A DNA stretch of 13,608 nucleotides from NCBI RefSeq assembly GCF_946222815.1, contig NZ_CAMJRK010000039.1, positions 1 through 13,608 on the forward strand, given 5' to 3'. The stretch's first letter is position 1, and each line of letters begins with the position of its first letter. A model generated the notes under the pieces. The model searched no databases. It was not told the DNA's origin and saw only the letters and a program-made list of their open reading frames with translations. Below are positions 7,351-13,608 of the stretch, piece by piece. The position numbers and the translations under genes were made by a program. The DNA is from an uncultured Leuconostoc sp. (GTDB taxonomy: Bacteria > Bacillota > Bacilli > Lactobacillales > Lactobacillaceae).

Positions 7351-8484
7351 TTACTTAGCCCGTTTACCCCAATACTGAAAGTAATCAACACGCATAGCCC
7401 CGTTATATAATTTACGGCGTTTTGTTGCTTTTTCACCGTACGATGTTTCAAACTCTAAATCGCTTGTCAAAATGTATTTACTCCAACTAGGTAGTTGACG
7501 ATAAACATTTCCCATCTCTACATACAGCTCTTGGGCTGCTTCTAATTCACCTAATCTTTCACCATATGGTGGGTTAGAAACTAACACACCATTGACCTTA
7601 TCAGTTTGCCAATCTTTAGCTGCTAAATGTGTGAACACAATATCTTTGCTAAGACCTGCATGTTTTGCATTTTCAATCGCAATTTCAATCATATTTGCAT
7701 CATTATCAAAAGCTTCTATGTCAAGAACGCGATCATAATCTGCTTGTGCCTCAGCCTCATCGCGAACTGTTTCAGATAATGATTTGTCAAACCAATCCAT
7801 TTGTTCAACATCAAAATCACGAATTAATCCAGGTGCAATATTTCGGCCAATCAAAGCTGCTTCAATAGCAATTGTACCAGAACCGGTCGTTGGATCTACA
7901 AAGGGTCTGTCTGGATGCCAGTTAGTTAGTAAAACTAATGCTGCTGCAAAGTTTTCTTTTAATGGTGCGCCACCCTTATTAACACGGTATCCACGTTTGA
8001 ACAATGACGGGCCCGTTGTATCAAGTGTAACAATCACATGATCTTTATCAATCATGACTTCTAACTGTGCAAAATAACCATTTTCAGGCAAGCGTGTATG
8101 AATATGATAGGCATCCTGTAAACGACTAACAATCGCTTTTTTTGTAATTGCTTGCACATCAGGCACACTAAACAACTCTGATTTTTTTGAGCGACCGGCA
8201 ACTGGAAATTCTGAATCATAATTCAGATATTCTTCCCAAGGTAGTGCTTTCACACCTTCAAACAGGTCATCAAATGTTGTTGCCTCAAATTCACCAACAA
8301 TAATTTTAATACGATCTGCAGTACGTAACCAAACATTTGTATTCAAAATATCTCGGGCAGTGCCTTCAAATCGTACGCGATAATTTTCAACTTGATGATC
8401 GTAATTTAAACGTTCAAGTTCTTTTCCAACAAGAGACTCAAGCCCCGCTGCTGCTGTTGCCATTAAATGATATGTTTTTTCCAT
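7351..8484 (-). CDS. rlmL: THUMP-domain class I SAM-dependent rRNA methyltransferase (RlmL/YpsC type)
   Basis: This 377-residue protein has an N-terminal ferredoxin-like region plus THUMP RNA-binding domain (about 1-165) and a Rossmann-fold methyltransferase. It has the SAM-binding motif FVDPTTGSGTIAIEAA (195-210), the acidic ribose-binding position in DIEAFDND (255-262), and the catalytic NPPYGERL (304-311) typical of N2-guanine methyltransferases. E. coli RlmL is part of the fused RlmKL enzyme making m2G2445 in 23S rRNA; Firmicutes have this shorter, unfused form, so the same modification is likely but not proven. The ATG at 8484 has AAGGA five bases upstream. The gene is divergent from the 94-residue gene at 8554 and appears monocistronic. 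Confidence 0.95.
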   Translation of the reverse strand: MEKTYHLMATAAAGLESLVGKELERLNYDHQVENYRVRFEGTARDILNTNVWLRTADRIKIIVGEFEATTFDDLFEGVKALPWEEYLNYDSEFPVAGRSKKSELFSVPDVQAITKKAIVSRLQDAYHIHTRLPENGYFAQLEVMIDKDHVIVTLDTTGPSLFKRGYRVNKGGAPLKENFAAALVLLTNWHPDRPFVDPTTGSGTIAIEAALIGRNIAPGLIRDFDVEQMDWFDKSLSETVRDEAEAQADYDRVLDIEAFDNDANMIEIAIENAKHAGLSKDIVFTHLAAKDWQTDKVNGVLVSNPPYGERLGELEAAQELYVEMGNVYRQLPSWSKYILTSDLEFETSYGEKATKRRKLYNGAMRVDYFQYWGKRAK

Positions 8485-8553
8485 TAGTTTTCCTTTATAC
8501 TAGATTTAGTAAAACAATGTTTAATTAATCTATGTTTTGATATGGTGGTTAAT

Positions 8554-8838
8554 ATGAAATTAATAGACTTCGAAAATCTAACGCAATATATGTCACCTAA
8601 AAGCTTGTTGTTTTATCAAGAAGCAGAGATGGCTGTGGCAATTTCACAAATACGTTACATTCCTAATTCTCCAAATTTACAAATCGTTACTGGAAAAAAG
8701 CCAATGACTCTCTCCCAACTAACCACGCGGTTACGTGATATGAGTGGCAATACTCAGTTACTATCTACTAAACAGCAACCCATTTTTGGATTTCATTTGT
8801 CTTTAAATGATACAGTTCCAAGCATTATATTAAAATAA
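8554..8838 (+). CDS. Hypothetical protein, 94 residues
   Basis: I do not recognise the family. Two ATGs are possible: 8542 (98 residues, no ribosome binding site) and 8554, which has GGTGG five bases upstream and is preferred. The product begins MKLIDFENLTQYMSPKSLLF, has no cysteine, signal peptide or membrane segment, and looks soluble with mixed helix and strand. A TATACT at 8496-8501 could serve as a -10 element inside the divergent rlmL promoter region. The gene converges on dnaD, and the two overlap by nine bases at their 3' ends; no terminator is seen between them. It occupies a position where nth often follows dnaD in Firmicutes. Confidence 0.65.
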   Translation: MKLIDFENLTQYMSPKSLLFYQEAEMAVAISQIRYIPNSPNLQIVTGKKPMTLSQLTTRLRDMSGNTQLLSTKQQPIFGFHLSLNDTVPSIILK

Positions 8839-9468
8839 ATTGTCATAAGTGTAAGTTACGCCTCGTCTTTTTTGCTTTGCAATTTGAGCTTGTGCAGGTG
8901 TTTTAACGCTATCACGTTGCCAATTAGCTAATATCGTTTCAATATATCTCAAACTACGTGCGTTATTGGCAACAGCTTCTTGTATCGCGAGTAGAATCAA
9001 ATCGGGTTCAAAATGATCTTGATCAAACCAATGACTAATTGTTTGCATTTCCATTGGTGTTAGTGGTCTACCAAATTCTGCTTCTATTGTTTGAAATATT
9101 TCTCTTCGCGCCGATTTACCGTCAGAAATAATTGGTTTCTCAGAAACCTGTTTTCCTTGTAACAATTTTTCAAACATTGGCGTAAAATCATAGGTTTCAA
9201 CTTGTTTGGTCGCAACTGAAATAATCATCAATTCACGCGCAATTAAACTTTTAAGTCGTGCAACAATAACACTTTCTGTCAAATGCAACACGCGAGCTAA
9301 AGTGCTTGGACTTGCTGAATCTCCTTGAATTTGAATACGTGTCACTTGTAAATAAATAGCTAAATCATCATTATTCATGCCAATTTCCTGATAATGTAGT
9401 AATAAATCATTACTAATACTTAATTGACCAGCATGAATATATTGTTGCAAACGCTTTTCTAACGCCAT
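8830..9468 (-). CDS. dnaD: DnaD-family replication initiation protein
   Basis: DnaD helps assemble the primosome and remodels DNA at oriC and restart sites with DnaB and DnaI in Firmicutes. The 212-residue protein has an N-terminal winged-helix region (about 10-95, with YLQVTRIQIQGDSASPSTLA) and a C-terminal DDBH2 domain (about 120-190) ending in the hallmark YIETILANW (175-183). Length is close to B. subtilis DnaD. The ATG at 9468 has a modest GGTAGGA site very close to the start. Its place next to asnS matches the B. subtilis order, but here a strong terminator lies between them and the remaining 33 bases hold no clear promoter, so dnaD expression may rely on read-through. Confidence 0.93.
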   Translation of the reverse strand: MALEKRLQQYIHAGQLSISNDLLLHYQEIGMNNDDLAIYLQVTRIQIQGDSASPSTLARVLHLTESVIVARLKSLIARELMIISVATKQVETYDFTPMFEKLLQGKQVSEKPIISDGKSARREIFQTIEAEFGRPLTPMEMQTISHWFDQDHFEPDLILLAIQEAVANNARSLRYIETILANWQRDSVKTPAQAQIAKQKRRGVTYTYDNLF

Positions 9469-9504
9469 ATTCCTACCGCTTTCATTCTATTTCGATGTCG
9501 TTTT

Positions 9505-9535
9505 AAAAACGTCCAAGCCTTACTTGGACGTTTTT
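9505..9535. terminator. Bidirectional terminator between asnS and dnaD
   Basis: AAAAACGTCCAAG and CTTGGACGTTTTT form a perfect 13-bp stem with a five-base loop and flanking A and T runs. It ends the ypmB-aspB-asnS transcript on the minus strand. No plus-strand gene precedes it. Confidence 0.92.
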
Positions 9536-9602
9536 ACATCTCACTATAGTCTAACATGTTTTTTGAATAGGCGTTTCAAAAAGGCATTTTTTAGATTTTA
9601 AA

Positions 9603-10910
9603 TTAAGGTCGTAAACGATTAGTCATACGAGGGAATGGAATTGCTTCACGAATATGCTCTTCACCAGTCACAAAGGTTACCAACCGTTCCAGACCAAGAC
9701 CAAATCCTGCATGTGGTACAGAACCATATTTGCGCAAATCTAAATACCAACCGTACTCTTCAAGACTCAACCCTTCTTCTTCAATACGTTGTTTAAGATA
9801 CTCATAGTCCGTATCACGCTCTGAACCACCAATAATTTCGCCGTAGCCCTCTGGTGCCAACAAATCTGCTGACACAACAACGTCTTCACGTGTGGCATGA
9901 CGTTTCATATAAAAAGCTTTAATTGCCTTAGGAAAGTTTACAATAAATACAGGCTTAGCAAAATGATTGGCTAAAAATGTTTCTTCAGGTGAACCAAAAT
10001 CAACACCCCATTCAACATCAAAGCTATTATCTTGTAGTAATTTAATTGCATCATCATAGCTCACACGTGGATAAGGTAATTCAGTATATGATTGAAGTAA
10101 GTCTTTATCACGTTCTAAAATATCTAATTCTTGCTCATTTTTTTCCAAAACTTTTGAAATTAAAAATGAAATATAACGTTCCTGCACGACTAAACTTTCT
10201 TCTTGATGCATGAACGCCATTTCTGGTTCAATCATCCAAAACTCTGTTAAATGACGACGTGTTTTAGATTTTTCAGCACGAAATGTTGGTCCAAATGTAA
10301 AGACCTTTCCAAATGCCATCGCCCCTGCTTCAGCATATAATTGCCCCGTTTGTGACAAGAACGCAGATTCTCCAAAATAATCAGTTTCAAATAGGTCAGT
10401 AGTGCCCTCCGGTGCTGATCCTGTCAACAATGGTGAGTCCAACTTTGTAAATCCCTCATTATTGAAAAATTCATAAGTTGCTGCAATAAGCGTGTTACGG
10501 ATTTTTAAGGTCGCAAAGGGCTTTAAGTGGCGTAAATACAAATGCCGTTCGTCAAACAAAAACTCTGTGCCATGTTCTTTAGGCGTAATTGGATAATCAT
10601 GACTTTCACCAATGATTTCAATATTTGAAACAGCCATTTCATATCCAAATGATGATCGTGCATCTTCATGAATCTCACCAGTCACATATAAACTGGTCTC
10701 TTGCTTCAATCCCTTAGCAAGTTCAAAAAGCGTTTCTGAAATATCTGCCTTGACAACCACAGCTTGAAAGAAAGCAGAACCATCACGTAGTTGCAAAAAT
10801 GCCAATTTTCCTGACCCGCGCTTTTGACGTAACCAAGCACCAATCTTAACTGTTTGACCGACGTAATTTTTAGCGTCAATTATTTGTATTGTGGGAATTT
10901 CTTGTACCAT
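9603..10910 (-). CDS. asnS: Asparaginyl-tRNA synthetase
   Basis: This class IIb synthetase charges tRNA-Asn directly with asparagine. From the preferred ATG at 10910 (MVQEIPTIQIIDAKNYVGQT) it has 435 residues, the normal length: an OB-fold anticodon domain (1-105), motif 1 about 135-165, motif 2 FRAEKSKTRRHLTEF (210-224), and motif 3 AGFGLGLERL (401-410). GSAPEGTTDLFETDYFG (164-180) is typical of AsnRS rather than AspRS. The frame stays open for 22 more codons to a GTG at 10976, but that extension resembles nothing in the family. No ribosome binding site stands before the ATG at 10910; the nearest strong one is 104 bases upstream. It follows aspB with no terminator between. Confidence 0.96.
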   Translation of the reverse strand: MVQEIPTIQIIDAKNYVGQTVKIGAWLRQKRGSGKLAFLQLRDGSAFFQAVVVKADISETLFELAKGLKQETSLYVTGEIHEDARSSFGYEMAVSNIEIIGESHDYPITPKEHGTEFLFDERHLYLRHLKPFATLKIRNTLIAATYEFFNNEGFTKLDSPLLTGSAPEGTTDLFETDYFGESAFLSQTGQLYAEAGAMAFGKVFTFGPTFRAEKSKTRRHLTEFWMIEPEMAFMHQEESLVVQERYISFLISKVLEKNEQELDILERDKDLLQSYTELPYPRVSYDDAIKLLQDNSFDVEWGVDFGSPEETFLANHFAKPVFIVNFPKAIKAFYMKRHATREDVVVSADLLAPEGYGEIIGGSERDTDYEYLKQRIEEEGLSLEEYGWYLDLRKYGSVPHAGFGLGLERLVTFVTGEEHIREAIPFPRMTNRLRP

Positions 10911-10989
10911 AGATAGATTTTTTATATGTCTACAACAATTAAAATAATCATTGGTTTTAATATGACCGTTAGTCACACATGATCCAAAA

Positions 10990-11010
10990 TTATTTAATAA
11001 TTATAGGCAC
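10990..11010 (-). other. Six-codon ORF with strong ribosome binding site ahead of asnS
   Basis: AGGAGA (rc 11014-11019) precedes GTG CCT ATA ATT ATT AAA TAA, 18 bases after the aspB stop codon. It is the only strong ribosome binding site in the 118-base aspB-asnS gap. As with hisS, the synthetase start itself lacks one. Translation is not shown; TATAAT inside it could also be a -10 element. Confidence 0.3.
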
Positions 11011-11028
11011 GTTTCTCCTAATTTTTAG

Positions 11029-12210
11029 TTAAATATATTGTTGAAAGAACGTAGTCAATCTTCGTACCGCTTCGTTTAGTACCTGTTGGTCCTTAGCGTA
11101 ACCCATACGTAAATAGCCTGGCATACCGAAGCCTTCTCCAGAGGGCATGGCAACGTGTGCTTCTTCTAAAATTTTCATTGATAAGTCAGTCGTGTTAGCT
11201 ACACCTGCAGCTAACAATATTTCTGCTGACACTTTTGGAAACAAATAAAACGCACCCTGTGGCTTAGTTGTTACCTGTAAACCAGGTACCGTGTTTAATA
11301 AATCAAATGTTGTATTCAATCTTTTTTCAAAGGCGAGGCGCATCGTTTCAACACTACTTTGATCACCATTTAGTGCAGCGATTGCTGCATACTGTGCGAC
11401 CGCTGTGGGATTTGATGTCATATGATCAAGTAGTTTATTCATTGCAGCAATAATTTCAGAAGATGCCAAAGTCCATCCAATGCGCCATCCTGTCATCGCA
11501 TAAGCTTTTGAAACACCATCCACAATAATCATACGACTATTTTCCAGTGTTTTAATTTGTAACCCTGAAGTGAAGATCGCACCATTATAAACAAGTTGTC
11601 CATAAATCTCATCTAAAATAATATACGTATCATGCTGTTTAGCCCAATCTAATATTTCTATCAATTCCTGACGTGAATACACCTGACCCGTTGGGTTTGT
11701 TGGTGAATTAACAATAATCAATTTGATTTGATCCGATAATTTTTCTAAGTCAGTAACGGTTAGCTTTAATTCATCATTCTTGGGCAAAATAGTTTGTACT
11801 ATCCCCCCCGCTAGTTTAATTTGTTCAGTATAACTTACCCATAGCGGTGCTGCTGCAACAACAATATCATTTGGATTCAAAAGTGTTTGCATTAAGACAT
11901 ATAATGATAATTTAGCACCTGTTGTCACCGTAACATTATTCAATTTAATGCTAGCCTGATAACGCTGCTCAACCTGATTAACAATGGCTTGTTTTAATTC
12001 TTTCACACCACTAGTTGGTGTATAAAAGCTAGTTTTATTGGATTCTATTGCTAGAGTTGCTGCTTTGGCAATATGTTGTGGCGTTTGAAAATCAGATTCA
12101 CCGACACCCAAATTAATGACATCAATACCTTCAGCTTGCATATCTTTCGCTAATTTACTCATTGCCAACGTTGCTGCAGGTTGAACCGCCTGCGCTTTTT
12201 CTGAAATCAT
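11029..12210 (-). CDS. aspB: PLP-dependent aminotransferase, aspartate-type (class I, subgroup I-gamma)
   Basis: The 393-residue enzyme probably interconverts aspartate and oxaloacetate with glutamate and 2-oxoglutarate. Fold-type I landmarks: INLGVGESDFQTP (32-44), SPTNPTG (169-175; Asn172), ILDEIYG (198-204; Asp200, Tyr203 for the cofactor), DGVSKAYAMTGWRIGW (231-246) with the PLP lysine Lys235 and phosphate-binding Arg243, and YLRMGYA (366-372) with substrate carboxylate Arg368. The usual GEPDF is GESDF here, a mild departure. Substrate cannot be fixed from sequence, but position directly before asnS matches B. subtilis aspB. The start at 12210 has GGGAG six bases upstream, nine bases after ypmB, so the genes are co-transcribed. 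Confidence 0.92.
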   Translation of the reverse strand: MISEKAQAVQPAATLAMSKLAKDMQAEGIDVINLGVGESDFQTPQHIAKAATLAIESNKTSFYTPTSGVKELKQAIVNQVEQRYQASIKLNNVTVTTGAKLSLYVLMQTLLNPNDIVVAAAPLWVSYTEQIKLAGGIVQTILPKNDELKLTVTDLEKLSDQIKLIIVNSPTNPTGQVYSRQELIEILDWAKQHDTYIILDEIYGQLVYNGAIFTSGLQIKTLENSRMIIVDGVSKAYAMTGWRIGWTLASSEIIAAMNKLLDHMTSNPTAVAQYAAIAALNGDQSSVETMRLAFEKRLNTTFDLLNTVPGLQVTTKPQGAFYLFPKVSAEILLAAGVANTTDLSMKILEEAHVAMPSGEGFGMPGYLRMGYAKDQQVLNEAVRRLTTFFQQYI

Positions 12211-12219
12211 TTTTTCTCC

Positions 12220-12753
12220 CTAAAGACCAGTAATCGCACGATATGGCTTCCCTGTCTTGAAATCTAATGTGACATAATTCAAAGCATTATTTTGCCCTTT
12301 ATAACTCACTTCCCAAACCAATGTTTGCTTATATTCACTAATATTAGCCGAATATATTTTTTTTGGTTTATAGTTTGTTAAGATTAATTGACGTAATTGC
12401 TTATTGGTTAAACCACCACTACGATTGTATGTTTTTGCTTGACTCATTTTGCTATTAACAATAGCTATTTTTTCTTTGCCAGAGTCTGTTGTTCCAGTAA
12501 CTGCGTAAGTTGTTTTCTGGCGATGATTAACATTTATTTCTTGTACAGTAGCGATATCTGTTTCTTTTTTTACAAAACGCTGTAATTGCACTTCATCATC
12601 TCGCATAGGAGATAAGGATACATAAACATAACCTAATACTAGCGCACTAAACACAATGCCAATACCCGCGATAAGGAACCAAACTCGTGCCCAATGAATA
12701 TGTCTTGGTTTTTGGCGATAACGGACTCTAATATCATCTTTAAATTGCATCAT
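12220..12753 (-). CDS. ypmB: YpmB-like DUF5590 membrane-anchored protein
   Basis: The 177-residue protein has a short basic cytoplasmic N-terminus, one membrane anchor (about 23-46, VWFLIAGIGIVFSALVLGYV), and an extracytoplasmic domain of about 130 residues. The latter has two similar modules (TTYAVTGTTDSGKEKIAIVN and LVWEVSYKGQNNALNYVTLD), as in DUF5590/PepSY-like YpmB proteins. The repeated YxV..D..G pattern suggests a small beta fold of the PepSY type. Function is unknown. Two adjacent ATGs (12753, 12750) follow a GGAGG site ten bases upstream. It lies between dinG and aspB, exactly as ypmB does in B. subtilis, which supports the assignment more than the sequence alone. Confidence 0.85.
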   Translation of the reverse strand: MMQFKDDIRVRYRQKPRHIHWARVWFLIAGIGIVFSALVLGYVYVSLSPMRDDEVQLQRFVKKETDIATVQEINVNHRQKTTYAVTGTTDSGKEKIAIVNSKMSQAKTYNRSGGLTNKQLRQLILTNYKPKKIYSANISEYKQTLVWEVSYKGQNNALNYVTLDFKTGKPYRAITGL

Positions 12754-12789
12754 ACTGTCATTTCCTCCAACACACTCATTAGTATTATA

Positions 12790-13608
12790 TCAAACATCTT
12801 TTAAAATTTGGCTATACTGTTGTATTAAATTATTCTTGACATCAAAATGATGTATCACTTGAATTTGAGATTTAAACCGATTGCGTTGCATGGCATTTAA
12901 TTGCGTAATAAGCAATGGCGCCTTGTGTTTTTGCATTTGCGTCAAAACTAAGGCTAGTCTTGATACCGGTTGCCAGATCAAACGTTCTGGTACAATAACC
13001 ACAGCTGGTACTTCTTGATCTCGTAACCACATCGTACCAAATATTTTAGCCGTGACAATGACAATGTTAGCTTGTTCTGGGTGGCTTTGACGTTGTATTT
13101 TTTCCAAAGATCCTGTAATACTTTCGGCAACAATACTATATTGTGTTGTTACTGTACGCTTTATTTTTTGGTACCAATGATTTACGCGCTCGATATCTGG
13201 CAAAATAATCAATATTTCACCGACATTTTGTTGTGTGATGGCTTGTAAATGTACAATTGGAGAAGATTTTTGCATTTGTACAATACGAACTGGTATTGCC
13301 TTATTATGAATAAAATCACGTTCTACGGTAATATTTTTTGGTGCATCACGTAAAAATTCACTTACCGTATTGTCTAAATATTCACTCACAATTAACAACT
13401 TATGAATGTAAACAATAAATTTTTCTTGATAAATACGTCTATCAAGCACATCAAAAGATATAACGACTTGCTGTTGGTCATTAACAGTTTGTACTTCAAC
13501 ACTACTGATAACATCAGACTGTTGCTGTAATCGTTTTACTTTAATCAATTGCTCCGTGCTTTCGTTCAATTCATGAGGTACTTGGGTGCTACCGATTTTA
13601 ATAATATC
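12790..13608 (-). CDS. dinG: DinG-like helicase/exonuclease, C-terminal part with degenerate helicase motifs (5' end outside window)
   Basis: The frame is open to the window edge, so the internal TTG at 13569 is not the true start; the visible part is 272 residues. No catalytic motif is intact. The order of segments still resembles helicase domain 2 of DinG (XPD-like): VGEILIILPDIERVNHWYQK looks like motif IV, and NIVIVTAKIFGTMWLRDQ followed by VPAVVIVPERLIWQP sits where DinG has SFWEGVD and RLPF. The motif VI arginine segment (QGxGRLIR) is not found, and only about 60 residues remain after the RLPF position. Synteny (dinG-ypmB-aspB-asnS-dnaD) is the main support. S. aureus DinG is known to be a nuclease rather than a helicase, so loss of helicase residues would not exclude function. 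An N-terminal exonuclease domain would lie outside the window. Confidence 0.7.
   Translation of the reverse strand, partial: DIIKIGSTQVPHELNESTEQLIKVKRLQQQSDVISSVEVQTVNDQQQVVISFDVLDRRIYQEKFIVYIHKLLIVSEYLDNTVSEFLRDAPKNITVERDFIHNKAIPVRIVQMQKSSPIVHLQAITQQNVGEILIILPDIERVNHWYQKIKRTVTTQYSIVAESITGSLEKIQRQSHPEQANIVIVTAKIFGTMWLRDQEVPAVVIVPERLIWQPVSRLALVLTQMQKHKAPLLITQLNAMQRNRFKSQIQVIHHFDVKNNLIQQYSQILKDV

Noticed and set aside
9471..9484. Catabolite-response-like site (minus TGAAAGCGGTAGGA) over the dnaD ribosome binding site
   Set aside because: It misses two positions of the consensus including the conserved C near the end, and catabolite control of dnaD is not expected.
9559..9583. AT-rich inverted repeat TTTTTGAA / TTCAAAAA just after asnS
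   Set aside because: The stem is short and AT-rich and lies right before a far stronger terminator; too weak to call.
10911..10976. In-frame 22-codon N-terminal extension of asnS from a GTG
   Set aside because: The extension resembles no AsnRS N-terminus, has only a weak GGA upstream, and the ATG at 10910 gives the usual family length.

Overview
The window is AT-rich chromosomal DNA of a low-GC Gram-positive lactic acid bacterium. A Leuconostocaceae (Leuconostoc-like) host is my inference, from the protein sequences, the strong AGGAG-type ribosome binding sites, TPP and T-box leaders, and the gene block dinG-ypmB-aspB-asnS-dnaD, whose order matches Bacillus subtilis. No tRNA, rRNA, CRISPR array, insertion sequence, integrase or phage gene is visible. 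Nearly every gene is on the minus strand, so the window reads biologically from right to left.

Right end (about 8.8-13.6 kb, minus): the 3' part of a dinG-like gene whose second helicase domain looks degenerate, a membrane-anchored YpmB/DUF5590 protein, an aspartate-type aminotransferase, asparaginyl-tRNA synthetase, a bidirectional terminator and dnaD. Aminotransferase and AsnRS are linked by Asp/Asn metabolism; DinG and DnaD concern DNA. The usual neighbour nth is absent. A plus-strand 94-residue unknown gene converges on dnaD and overlaps it by 9 bp, then comes a THUMP-type rRNA methyltransferase (minus).

Middle (about 6.2-7.3 kb): an eroding zone. It holds a nitroreductase pseudogene (5' part lost, in-frame stop), a plus-strand 44-residue gene whose stop codon lies inside a perfect 20-bp-arm terminator hairpin, a 12-bp inverted repeat in a divergent promoter region, and a deletion remnant joining the DNA-binding head of a LacI-family regulator to the last 57 residues of a GH13 alpha-glucosidase.

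Left-centre (2.8-6.2 kb): a hisS-aspS operon (stop and start overlap as TAATG) behind a sigma-A promoter and a T-box leader. The T-box bulge (UGGU) and an overlapping GAC/CAC candidate specifier fit tRNA-Asp better than tRNA-His.

Left (1-2.7 kb): a YitT-family membrane protein, MsrA, and the start of thiW, the substrate-binding subunit of a thiamine-precursor ECF transporter. thiW is preceded by two tandem TPP riboswitches, each followed by its own intrinsic terminator. The promoter-proximal one is canonical; the gene-proximal one keeps the pyrophosphate-binding arm but has lost the UGAGA motif of the pyrimidine-binding arm. I consider this tandem with one altered aptamer the most interesting object in the window.
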